Assembly: GCA_020073305.1 (NCBI GenBank)
Contig: JAIQFK010000023.1
Coordinates: 44,780 to 108,779, forward strand
DNA: 64,000 nt
Origin: Terriglobia bacterium
Lineage (GTDB): Bacteria > Acidobacteriota > Terriglobia > Bryobacterales > Bryobacteraceae
Reading direction: 5' to 3'
Under the pieces are notes generated by a model. It was given only the letters and a program-made list of their open reading frames with translations. It had not been told where the DNA came from and searched no databases. Positions 1 through 7,571 of the stretch are shown in pieces. Position 1 is the stretch's first letter, and each line of letters opens with the position of its first letter. Position numbers and translations under genes: made by a program.

Positions 1-461
1 CACACGCGTCACTAGCGTTCGACCGCAGTCACCAGCGCAGTATCCCCGATGGTTGGGCGTGCGCTCCCTTCTCGGCGGCCAGGGCCGCCTCCTTCTCTGC
101 CTCCAACGACCTATTTCTATTTGCAGAACGTCATTCCGAATCTTAGCCGAGACTTCGGCTTGATGTCCATTTCCTGCCTCATGCTTTTACACATTGGATT
201 GTTAACCTGTCTTCAGGACAAAATCCTGCCTTTCGGGAGGCACCTTCGCATCTGTTACTAGTTCGCGTTAAATTAGCTTACACAAGATCAGTTGCAGGAG
301 TTATTTATTTAAAGAGCCAGGACATGGAATAAGTACCAGAAGTACTAGAAAGCGCTTGACAACCTACTACGGTGCCCGCCTCATGGCAACAGTCGCTGCA
401 AGGCCGCAGTACTTGAAGTGAAACACAAAACGCCGGCGGGCTGGACGCCGTCAATAACCTG
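1..461. other. No gene recognised at left edge
   Basis: This 461-base stretch holds only short open frames on both strands. None shows a recognisable motif, a ribosome-binding site or a plausible start. It lies downstream of the leftward receiver-like gene, so it may be the 3' intergenic space of that unit. The extreme left end could contain the tail of a gene outside the window, but I cannot show this. Confidence 0.4.
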
Positions 462-851
462 TCAGGTCGTGGGAACGGCAGCACCGTTTGTGAGGATGCT
501 CTGGACCAATGACAGAAATATCTTTCGAGCAATGCCATCGGGGAGTTTCGGTTTGATTTGCCAACCATCCCATGCGGCCATCGATTCGCTGCGCTCGTCG
601 TCTTGGTCGATGAGGGCGATCGTTTTCAGAAGGCCTCGTTGCGAACCACGAAGTTCGGCTGCGAATACATTTGCCCCTGGCAAGCTGCAGAGCACCATAA
701 GGACGTCGATTCTGACCGGGACCTCTCTCAACAGTGCGAGTGCCTCACCGATGCCCTTAGCCGGCAAGGTTTCGTACCCGGCCGCGTCCAAGATGCGGCC
801 CAGCCAAAATGCAAATCCCAGGTCATTATCGACGATAAGAACGTTTTTCAC
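462..851 (-). CDS. Degenerate response-regulator receiver domain protein
   Basis: A stand-alone receiver-like (CheY fold) domain of about 129 residues with no output domain. The N-terminus reads VKNVLIVDND, the acidic pocket of beta-1, and a C-terminal WQIKPK gives the conserved Lys-Pro. The phosphoacceptor position is not Asp: where receivers have D-L-V-L-L-D-x-x-L-P-G this protein has DVLMVLCSLPG, so Leu replaces Asp. It probably works as an unphosphorylated protein-protein module. I chose the GTG at 851 because the receiver fold begins right there and a GGGCGG stretch lies just upstream; a TTG at 896 would add 15 residues. It is the third leftward gene after the PEP-CTERM and export genes, so a role linked to exopolysaccharide is inferred from position only. 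Confidence 0.65.
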   Translation of the reverse strand: MKNVLIVDNDLGFAFWLGRILDAAGYETLPAKGIGEALALLREVPVRIDVLMVLCSLPGANVFAAELRGSQRGLLKTIALIDQDDERSESMAAWDGWQIKPKLPDGIARKIFLSLVQSILTNGAAVPTT

Positions 852-1163
852 CAAAGACCGCCCGATGTTGCAGATCGATTCGGAACTCCCGTGCAATTTC
901 CGAAACCAGGAAAGCGGTGCATATATTTCACTAATATTACAGGCCGCCTCGGCTGGCTAAAATGCGCATTTTCCAGTTCGCGGCAGTCAGTCTGTTAACA
1001 CGGACACCCCAATCGCTACACACATCGAAGGCTGGTTGTTCAGGTAGCCTTGCTGTCGGAAGTCAGTGTTCGACGGATCCGCTGGTCCAGTGGAGTGGTC
1101 CCGCCAGCACCGCGCGGCTCACGAAGCCCTGACCGTCCCGACCCGGACAGGTTGGGCTTGGCT
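852..1163. other. Intergenic gap without recognised gene
   Basis: About 310 bases between the export-protein gene and the receiver-like gene on the same strand. I see no convincing coding frame and no strong terminator. The receiver gene may have its own promoter here, but no clear hexamers stand out. Confidence 0.4.
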
Positions 1164-1823
1164 CTATTGCGGTACGACGACCGTGTCATCCGGCAGCAAG
1201 GCGATGTTCAGCTCCATATGCTCGCCTTTGAGAACGGCATTGTAGTTAAAGGGAAGCCGAGATTGCCGCCCGTTCTCAGTGCGCAGCACGTAGATCTTCT
1301 TCCGCTTCGCATAGTCAGTCAGCCCGCCCCCTTCGCTGATCGCCTGCATCACACTCATGCGGTACGTGTAGGCCAAGGGCCCTTCCTTCTTGACGGCGCC
1401 AACCAAGTAGACTTTCTTGCTATTGATTTCGGCCACCACCACAGTCACGTCAGCACCAGTGATGAAACGGCCAAGCTCTTGGGTAATCATGATTTCGGCT
1501 TGTTTGGGCGTCAATCCTGCAACCGAAACCTCCTTTAGCAACGGTAGGGAGATTCTTCCGTCTGGCCGGACGACTGCCGTGGGAACCGAGGCATCGGGCT
1601 CCTTCCAGACGCTGACTTGGAGCACGTCTCCAGCCCCGATCTGATAATCGTAGGGGACACCACGGGAAACGTTGGAGCTCAACGGAACCTTTGGCGCCGC
1701 CACTTCGGTCTTAGCTGCCGCCAGCGGTAGTGCAACAGGAGGCATGACCTTCGGTCGCACCTGCTGGCCCGCCGATAGAGGCGCAACCATCACGATCAGA
1801 TAGCAAACAATTTGTCGAAGCAT
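1164..1823 (-). CDS. Wza-like polysaccharide export protein
   Basis: A periplasmic/outer-membrane polysaccharide export protein of 219 residues, the short Wza-like type seen in exopolysaccharide loci. The N-terminus (MLRQIVCYLIVMVAPLSAG) is a signal peptide. The poly-export domain begins at YQIGAGDVLQVSVWKE and continues through RPDGRISLPL, followed by an SLBB-type segment (KKVYLVGAVKKEGPL) and a C-terminal LLPDDTVVVPQ. The ATG at 1823 is chosen over the ATG at 1853 because GGAG lies at a suitable distance and the signal peptide starts there. It sits 65 bases downstream of the PEP-CTERM gene on the same strand, probably co-transcribed, and opposite the Wzz/kinase operon with which such porins work to export polymer. 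Confidence 0.85.
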   Translation of the reverse strand: MLRQIVCYLIVMVAPLSAGQQVRPKVMPPVALPLAAAKTEVAAPKVPLSSNVSRGVPYDYQIGAGDVLQVSVWKEPDASVPTAVVRPDGRISLPLLKEVSVAGLTPKQAEIMITQELGRFITGADVTVVVAEINSKKVYLVGAVKKEGPLAYTYRMSVMQAISEGGGLTDYAKRKKIYVLRTENGRQSRLPFNYNAVLKGEHMELNIALLPDDTVVVPQ

Positions 1824-1888
1824 AATTCCATTCTCCAAACCGTAACTGAGCATTCCCTGACATTCCCGATCAAAACAGCCAGCGTTGT

Positions 1889-2071
1889 TCAGGATCGGCG
1901 GAGCTTCTTGCGGAGCAGCTTGCTCAAACCTAACAAAGCCGCACCCAACAGAGCTAACGACGCCGGTTCCGGAATCGCAACACCACCAGCGTAGATTGAA
2001 GTCAACGCGCCACTAGCGCCGCGCAAACACAGTGCTCCAGCCACGAGAATTGCCAGTATGCGCAGTCGCAT
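1889..2071 (-). CDS. Minimal PEP-CTERM sorting-signal protein (60 aa)
   Basis: A 60-residue protein that is little more than two targeting signals. Residues 1-22 form a signal peptide (RILAILVAGALCL). A short linker (LTSIYAGGVA) follows, then a full PEP-CTERM tail: the PEP box in AIPEPASLALLGAAL, a hydrophobic helix and a basic end (LLRKKLRRS). PEP-CTERM tails are known substrates of exosortases, which cut after the PEP box in the inner membrane. After removal of both signals only about ten residues would remain. It is the first gene of the leftward unit and lies beside exopolysaccharide genes, the usual setting for this sorting system. No exosortase gene is in the window. It could be a remnant of a longer protein, but its frame, start and signals are intact. 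Confidence 0.8.
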   Translation of the reverse strand: MRLRILAILVAGALCLRGASGALTSIYAGGVAIPEPASLALLGAALLGLSKLLRKKLRRS

Positions 2072-2124
2072 AGCTCGTTACCCTTCCCAATTCACTGAAC
2101 AACGTTCGTCAGAGCGTTTCCCAA

Positions 2125-2141
2125 ATGCAATCGGGACACCA
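2125..2141 (-). promoter_or_regulatory. Sigma-54-like -24/-12 element before the PEP-CTERM gene
   Basis: Read on the minus strand the element is TTGGTGTCCCGATTGCA: a TTGG block, ten bases between GG and GC, and a full TTGCA block, the layout of an RpoN promoter. About 9 of the 14 defined consensus positions match. It ends roughly 55 bases before the ATG at 2071. RpoN control of PEP-CTERM genes is known in some exosortase-bearing bacteria; here it is inferred from the pattern only. Confidence 0.45.
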
Positions 2142-2290
2142 AAGGCATCACGTCGCATAACGAACTTAGAACAGACAATTTACAACGAATTGCCATTTTG
2201 GGTACCCAGGACGAAAAGCGGGGAATCGAGTCGAATCTTGCGGAACCGCCTATAGCTGTGGGGACTTCCCTCACTGATGACTGTCTTTGA

Positions 2291-2344
2291 GGACAAAGTC
2301 CAAAAGGACTGCGAGCTTTTCCTCGAACCGCGAAGAAACGGTTC
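2291..2344. promoter_or_regulatory. Inverted repeats, possible activator sites
   Basis: Two clusters of dyad symmetry lie in the divergent region. At 2291-2310 GGAC, GTCC and GGACT alternate with spacers of three and four A residues. At 2325-2344 GAACCG and CGGTTC form perfect six-base arms around eight bases. They lie some 30-85 bases upstream of the rightward sigma-54-like element, where an enhancer-binding regulator could bind. The regulator is unknown. Confidence 0.35.
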
Positions 2345-2375
2345 CCATCGCGAGGGCAAGAAAGCCAAATGAGGT

Positions 2376-2392
2376 TTGGTCCAGCACGTGCT
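2376..2392 (+). promoter_or_regulatory. Sigma-54-like -24/-12 element before the EPS operon
   Basis: The sequence TTGGTCCAGCACGTGCT has GG and GC separated by ten bases and matches about 10 of the 14 defined positions of the RpoN consensus; the -12 block is TGCT instead of TTGC. It lies about 50 bases upstream of the ATG at 2441, mirroring the element on the other strand. Confidence 0.35.
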
Positions 2393-2440
2393 AACAACGG
2401 CAAGATATTGCCAACACACATTTCAGGATCTTCGGACACA

Positions 2441-4030
2441 ATGAAAAACTCGTTATCGACTCCGCCGCTCTCGCTAATCAAAATGATCTGGAACCGCAAG
2501 TGGCTGTTACTGAGTGTGTGGGCAATTCTCAGTGTGTCGACTGTCAAGGTGGTGTACAATCTCCGGCCCACCTATCGCGCAGAAGCCGTCGTGCTTGTCG
2601 ATTCTCAGAAGATCCCGGAACGGTATGTTTCGTCCACGGTGAATACAGAAGTGCAGGACCGGCTGGCGACCATTAGCCAACAGATACTGAGTTTCAGCCG
2701 CCTGCAGAGGGTTATCGATGACTTTTCTCTCTACCCGCGGGAAAGGAAGAGTCTCAGTCCGGAAGAGCTGATAGACACGATGCGGAAAGATATCAATATT
2801 AAGCTCGAGCGCGGTTGGACGGGCAACCGGCCAGGCGCCTTCCGGATTGCATATTCGGGGGAGGATCCAAACACAGTCGCTCAAGTGGCCAACCGTTTAA
2901 GCGTCTTATTTGTCGACGAGAATATGCGCACCCGAGAGGTTCAAGCCATAGGCACCGAGGAGTTCATCACTGCGCAGCTAGGGGAGGCAAAGAGGTCCCT
3001 GGATCATCTTGAGGCCAAGGTCAGCCAATATAAGCTCAGTCACAGCGGCGAATTGCCCGAGCAGCAGCAATCGCTCATCAGTACATTGGCACAGTTACGG
3101 TCTATCCTGGATGCCAGCCGCGACAACTTGAATCGCGCGCAGGATGCAAAGGTCACGCTCGAAAACAATCTGAGCATGACCGAGATCACTCTTCACGCTC
3201 TGGAGAAGAGCTCGGCCGAGCGAGCACAAGCTGAGGCCGCTCCTCCGCCACGGCAAAAGCCGGAGTCGGAGGTCCTCCAGGAGCGGTATACAAACATGCT
3301 GAAACGGTACTCTCCTAATCATCCCGACGCGCAGGCGCTCCGGCGTGCCATTGAAGCAGCGGTCGAACAGGAACGATCGAGCGCGCAGCAGACTCCCGCT
3401 AAAGCGGCTCAAATCAAGCCGGAAGCGACAGGTGCGTCGTCCAATACGCTACAGCTGGAACAGACGCGCGAGCACGTTCGAATGCTGAAGTCCCAGATCG
3501 CCCAGGCAGAAAAGGAACTCCTCACCCGTAAGGCCGAGCAGGATAAGACCCTCATGGACATCTCAACGTCTCAGGACCGCTTGGGGAGGCTCCCGCTCCG
3601 GGAGCAGGAAATGGCGCAACTGTTACGCGACTATGAGAACTCCAAGAGCAATTACCGGATGTTGCTGGACAAGAAGCTTGCGGCCGAGATGTCTACGGAG
3701 TTGGAGCGCCTTCATAAGTCAGAGCGGTTCACGATCCTGGATCCGGCGCGCCCGCCTACGAAGCCAATGAGCCCCAATCGCCCGTTACTTTATGCCGCCG
3801 GTTGCCTGCTCGGACTGGCTTTAGGTGTCGGCCTGACCTTGCTCCTTGAGTCACGCAAAGCCGTGTTCCTCGGGGAATGGGAGTTGCCGGAAGGAGTCAT
3901 GGTGCTGGGAAGATTACCCGTGGTTGAGATTTTGCCGACGGCCGGAAGCGAGTCGAAAAAGCCGGGATTTTGGCGGCGCCGGCGTCTTAGAGCGGAGACC
4001 TGGGCCACATCGGCCCAGCCACTTCAATAA
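2441..4030 (+). CDS. Wzz/GNVR-type polysaccharide chain-length determinant
   Basis: An inner-membrane polysaccharide co-polymerase of 529 residues that sets polymer length and couples synthesis to export. The first membrane helix lies at about residues 21-40 (WLLLSVWAILSVSTVKVV), followed by a Wzz domain (RPTYRAEAVVLVDSQKIP) and a long, highly charged coiled-coil region. The end has the family's proline-rich segment (ARPPTKPMSPNRP) and a second helix near 450-470 (YAAGCLLGLALGVG). The ATG at 2441 is preferred over the in-frame ATG at 2369 because the Wzz N-terminus starts there. It has no kinase domain of its own; a separate tyrosine kinase is encoded two genes downstream. The layout matches chain-length proteins of exosortase-linked EPS clusters. 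Confidence 0.88.
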   Translation: MKNSLSTPPLSLIKMIWNRKWLLLSVWAILSVSTVKVVYNLRPTYRAEAVVLVDSQKIPERYVSSTVNTEVQDRLATISQQILSFSRLQRVIDDFSLYPRERKSLSPEELIDTMRKDINIKLERGWTGNRPGAFRIAYSGEDPNTVAQVANRLSVLFVDENMRTREVQAIGTEEFITAQLGEAKRSLDHLEAKVSQYKLSHSGELPEQQQSLISTLAQLRSILDASRDNLNRAQDAKVTLENNLSMTEITLHALEKSSAERAQAEAAPPPRQKPESEVLQERYTNMLKRYSPNHPDAQALRRAIEAAVEQERSSAQQTPAKAAQIKPEATGASSNTLQLEQTREHVRMLKSQIAQAEKELLTRKAEQDKTLMDISTSQDRLGRLPLREQEMAQLLRDYENSKSNYRMLLDKKLAAEMSTELERLHKSERFTILDPARPPTKPMSPNRPLLYAAGCLLGLALGVGLTLLLESRKAVFLGEWELPEGVMVLGRLPVVEILPTAGSESKKPGFWRRRRLRAETWATSAQPLQ

Positions 4031-4060
4031 CGGATGATGCCGGCTGCGTCGTAGAAAACC

Positions 4061-5077
4061 ATGTACAAATCTCATTTCGGCCTAAAGACAAATCCTTTCA
4101 ACCTGACCGCCGATCCCAGCTTCCTATATCTGAGCAGCGATCATCGGGAGGCTCTAGCCGGGTTACTCTACTCGATCTTTGCGCGTAAAGGCTTTGTGGT
4201 GCTGGCAAGTGAAGCTGGTATGGGCAAGACAACGCTTCTCGGTGCGATGCTACAACGGTTTCAGGGGCAGATTTGCAGCAGCCTCATCCTGAACCCGGCC
4301 CTGACGCCGAACGAATTTCTCGAAATTGCTCTCATGGACTTCGGGATTGCCGATATTCCCGCCAGCAAGGCACTCCGGTTGAATCTTCTCCAGCAAATGC
4401 TCCTTCGGACGCAGCACGAAGGTAAGATTGCGGTCCTGCTTATCGATGAAGCGCATAAGTTGAGTTCAGAAGTACTGGAAGAGATCAGGCTGCTGAGTAA
4501 TTTTGAGATGGCGGATCAGAAGTTGTTGCAAATAGTTCTGTGCGGTCAGAAAGAACTGGCGGCGACGCTCGACCGGTCAGAACTATGGCAGTTGAAACAG
4601 CGGGTCGCCTTCCGAATGACAATTAAGCCTCTAGCTGTGGCAGACGTCGAGCAGTACATTCAGCACCGATGGAAAAAAGCTGGCGGTAGTTTGCCCACTG
4701 CATTCGGAGAGGATGCGCTTGAGCAGATTGCCGTGTCATCGAAGGGTATTCCGCGCGTGATCAATGTGATTTGCGACAACGCTCTGACGGTGGGCTTTGC
4801 CGATGGCACGCACGTGATTACCGCGAACCACATAGTCAAGGTGTGTGCAGAATTGCACTTGAATGGAAATGATGTGCGACCGCCAAGAAGTCTGGCGGAT
4901 TTTACGGCCGGGCCACGGCAAGTGGCAGCCCCAACGGCCGCACCCTTCGTGACGCCGGCGTATTCCGGACCGCTCCGTACATTGGATCGTTACGACGCCA
5001 CCAACAAACGGCCATCCAGATGGTCACGGTGGTTCAAAAAGCCCATGATCAACGTTGCAACCACAGAGAACGTATGA
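4061..5077 (+). CDS. ExeA-like AAA ATPase of EPS cluster
   Basis: A 338-residue P-loop ATPase of the ExeA/GspA type. The family N-terminus is typical (YKSHFGLKTNPFNLTADP). Walker A is at 53-58 (GMGKTT), Walker B at 126-132 (LLIDEAH), and RVINVICDNAL is the lid helix that this family carries. ATPases of this kind sit in exosortase-associated polysaccharide loci next to the chain-length protein and tyrosine kinase, as here; their precise role is not established. The C-terminal 60 residues are proline- and basic-rich without a domain. The stop codon overlaps the next start by four bases (ATGA at 5074), so the two proteins are probably translationally coupled. Confidence 0.85.
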   Translation: MYKSHFGLKTNPFNLTADPSFLYLSSDHREALAGLLYSIFARKGFVVLASEAGMGKTTLLGAMLQRFQGQICSSLILNPALTPNEFLEIALMDFGIADIPASKALRLNLLQQMLLRTQHEGKIAVLLIDEAHKLSSEVLEEIRLLSNFEMADQKLLQIVLCGQKELAATLDRSELWQLKQRVAFRMTIKPLAVADVEQYIQHRWKKAGGSLPTAFGEDALEQIAVSSKGIPRVINVICDNALTVGFADGTHVITANHIVKVCAELHLNGNDVRPPRSLADFTAGPRQVAAPTAAPFVTPAYSGPLRTLDRYDATNKRPSRWSRWFKKPMINVATTENV

Positions 5078-6030
5078 GCCGAATATTTGACGCACTCAGT
5101 CGCACAGATGGAGAGTATGAAGACCTTCTCCGACCGCTTCACGAGCCATCCGCAAAATCTACGGCGAACCTGAGACCACCGGCTGCCATCGAGAGCCCAG
5201 GCTTGAGGGATGATCTACCGATAGACGACCGCGGAGGGGGGCAGGCAACCGATGTCTTCGATCGCGGGCTGACCCCGCAGCAAGAGGCGGATTCGCAGCT
5301 TTTTCCTTCGGCTGGATTTCAGAGCGTGCGGATCGTCGATCTGAGAATCCCTCGCTCCACGCCAGTGCTGCCGTTTGATGGCGTGCACGGCGCCGCCAGC
5401 GAGGAGTATCGGAAGATCCGCACCCGGATTCTGCATCATCCGTCGCAACCGAAAGTGTTTCTGGTTTCCAGCCCCTGCCCGGGAGATGGCAAGACGATTA
5501 CGGCTGTGAACTTGGGTGGCGCTCTAGCCCTCAAGGGAAGTGCGGACGTGCTGGTAATCGACGCCGATTTTTTCCGTGGCACCCTTACAGCCATTACAGG
5601 AATCCCCGATTCGCCGGGCTTGGGGGAAGTACTTACCGGGAAAGCACAATTGGACGACGCGATTGTGCGAGGCACACAGTTCCCTCGCCTGCATTTCCTG
5701 GTTGCCGGTCGGAGTGCGGCCAATCCAGCAGAGCTGTTGGACTCCGAGGTCTGGCTCAGATTAATGGAGAATCTGCGAAAGCGCTTCGGTTACGTGGTCT
5801 TCGATTCGCCACCGGTGGAGGCTGTCCCGTTTTACGCAAGGTTACTGGCCGCCTGCGATGGAATGGTTCTGGTGGCAAGGCCCGATCATACCGGGCGAGA
5901 TGAGTTAAACGATGCTCTCCGCAGCGTACCCGAGCAGAAGCTTCTGGGTGTAGTGCTCAACTGCCATCAACCTTGGCTCCTATACCGGAAAGACCATAGA
6001 AGTTACAGTCGCTATTATTCGAAGGTTTAG
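5074..6030 (+). CDS. BY-type tyrosine autokinase (CpsD/CapB-like)
   Basis: A cytoplasmic bacterial tyrosine kinase of 318 residues that partners a Wzz-type membrane protein and, by cycling phosphorylation, controls polymer export. It has Walker A at 132-141 (SSPCPGDGKT), Walker A' at 159-165 (VLVIDAD), Walker B at 241-247 (VVFDSPP) and the oligomerisation motif EEYRKIRTRI at 110-119. The tail carries a tyrosine cluster (Y304, Y311, Y314, Y315), the usual autophosphorylation site. The first 100 residues are a variable linker. The ATG at 5074 within the ATGA overlap gives the standard N-terminus MSRIFDALSR, typical of the kinases found with PEP-CTERM/EPS loci; the upstream ATG at 5020 would overlap the ATPase gene by 58 bases. 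Confidence 0.9.
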   Translation: MSRIFDALSRTDGEYEDLLRPLHEPSAKSTANLRPPAAIESPGLRDDLPIDDRGGGQATDVFDRGLTPQQEADSQLFPSAGFQSVRIVDLRIPRSTPVLPFDGVHGAASEEYRKIRTRILHHPSQPKVFLVSSPCPGDGKTITAVNLGGALALKGSADVLVIDADFFRGTLTAITGIPDSPGLGEVLTGKAQLDDAIVRGTQFPRLHFLVAGRSAANPAELLDSEVWLRLMENLRKRFGYVVFDSPPVEAVPFYARLLAACDGMVLVARPDHTGRDELNDALRSVPEQKLLGVVLNCHQPWLLYRKDHRSYSRYYSKV

Positions 6031-6051
6031 GGCTGTAGCCGGGATGCCCAC

Positions 6052-6288
6052 ATGTACCCTAACTTAAGGCTCGAACTTTGGAAACGGCGCATCCGGCAAC
6101 ATGAGTTTGCGAAAAGCCTGCAGATGGACGAAACCGTGTTGAGCAAGATTGTAAACGGCATTCGGCGGCCGAGTGTGCAACTGCAGCGTCAGATCGCGGT
6201 TTTGCTCAATAGGGATGAGGCGTGGCTCTTTGAGCCCGTCGAGGGCGCAGCGCGCCCGCAGAATGAAAAGGCGGATGCACCGCAGTAA
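6052..6288 (+). CDS. Small XRE-type helix-turn-helix protein
   Basis: A 78-residue protein that is almost entirely one helix-turn-helix. The segment KSLQMDETVLSKIVNG (about residues 21-36) reads like the two DNA-binding helices of a Cro/C1-type domain, with the usual RRPS after it. There is no effector domain. It lies 21 bases after the kinase and 11 bases before the glycosyltransferase, so it is co-transcribed inside the EPS operon and could feed back on it. That role is inferred. The operator is unknown; the inverted repeats at 2291-2344 are a candidate. Confidence 0.7.
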   Translation: MYPNLRLELWKRRIRQHEFAKSLQMDETVLSKIVNGIRRPSVQLQRQIAVLLNRDEAWLFEPVEGAARPQNEKADAPQ

Positions 6289-6299
6289 GAATCGCGCCC

Positions 6300-7571
6300 A
6301 TGATGAACAACTTTCTTCAGGCAGCGCTCGCTTTGTCTGCAGGGCTGGTCCTTTACACCTATTTTGGATACCCATTGGTCCTCGTGCTACTTACCAATTT
6401 CAAGCAACTCGTGGCGGACATACGCTTCGCTGCAGTTAAGCGGAATCGCCGCCGCAGCCGGTGCAGCCCGGAACTACCAAAGGTATCGCTGGTGTTCGCG
6501 GCCCACAACGAAGCCCCTGTAATTGGATGGAAGATGCGGAATTGTAAGCATCTGAACTATCCCGCAGATCGGCTCGAGATCCTAGTTGGTTGTGATGGCT
6601 GCACGGATCGAACGGCCACACTGGCGCGTCAGGCCAACGTGCCCAACGCGCGCATCCTGGAGATTTTAAATCGAGGTGGGAAACCGGCGACTTTAAACCT
6701 GGTAGTGCCTCTCGCTCAAGGAGACATCATTGTTCTCTGTGATAGCAATACGATGTTTGAGCCTGACACTCTTATGTTCCTGGTTCGGCACTTTGAAGAG
6801 CGGAACGTTGGCTGCGTGTGCGGCGAATTGCGCCTGGTGGATGGTAGCCAGAAAGGGAGTTCTGAGAATCTGTACTGGAAGTACGAGACGATGTTGAAGT
6901 TCCTGGAGAGCCGCCTCAATATGCTCGTAGGGGCCAACGGCGGCATCTTCGCGATTCGCAGGGAACTCTTTACGCCTCTGCCGCCGGATGGGATCATTGA
7001 CGACTTCCTGGTAGCGATGCGGATCCGGGCTGCTGGCCACAGGGTGATCTATGATCCTGAAGCGGTCGCCAGCGAAGAACTGGCGGAGGGCGTGCGCCAC
7101 GAATTCCGACGAAGAATCCGGATTGGCGCTGGCAATTTTCACGCGCTGAAGTACACGTGGAAGCTGCTGAATCCCACCATGGGATGGGTCGCATTGTCTT
7201 ACTGGTCCCACAAGGTGTTCCGGTGGGTAGTGCCGCTTGCCTTGTGCATCGCGGAAGCGTCGGCGATTCTGCTGGCGAGCGATGTTCGGTATGCCGCGTT
7301 GGCCGCGGTTGGCGTCCTGATTGTTGGGCTTGGGTTGGCAGGGTACCGTCTGGACCTTCGCGGAGTTCACTGGGCGCCTTGCAGTCTGCCCTACTACTTT
7401 CTTTCCATGAACCTGGCTCTGCTTCTGGGGTTTGTGCGTTTTCTCCGGCAATCCCAATCGACCGTTTGGAAACCAACTCCAAGACCGTCCTTTTCCCCGA
7501 TCCACGCGGATCCGGAGGATGCCGGTCTGGCACCGGAAGATGGCCCCCGCTTCAAAGGAGCCCGCGTATGA
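6300..7571 (+). CDS. Membrane GT2 glycosyltransferase
   Basis: A family-2 glycosyltransferase of 423 residues with a membrane helix at each end. An N-terminal helix lies at about 8-32. The catalytic domain begins at KVSLVFAAHNEAPVI (61-75) and has the nucleotide-sugar motif GCDGCTDRT (98-106), a DSN in place of a strict DXD at 148-150, IDDFLVAMR as the acceptor/base region and RRIRIGAGN as a variant of the processive QxxRW-type motif. Two or more C-terminal helices follow the domain. It probably adds a sugar to, or polymerises, the EPS at the inner membrane. Two ATG codons are in tandem at 6300 and 6303. The 3' end overlaps the next gene by an ATGA. Confidence 0.85.
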   Translation: MMNNFLQAALALSAGLVLYTYFGYPLVLVLLTNFKQLVADIRFAAVKRNRRRSRCSPELPKVSLVFAAHNEAPVIGWKMRNCKHLNYPADRLEILVGCDGCTDRTATLARQANVPNARILEILNRGGKPATLNLVVPLAQGDIIVLCDSNTMFEPDTLMFLVRHFEERNVGCVCGELRLVDGSQKGSSENLYWKYETMLKFLESRLNMLVGANGGIFAIRRELFTPLPPDGIIDDFLVAMRIRAAGHRVIYDPEAVASEELAEGVRHEFRRRIRIGAGNFHALKYTWKLLNPTMGWVALSYWSHKVFRWVVPLALCIAEASAILLASDVRYAALAAVGVLIVGLGLAGYRLDLRGVHWAPCSLPYYFLSMNLALLLGFVRFLRQSQSTVWKPTPRPSFSPIHADPEDAGLAPEDGPRFKGARV

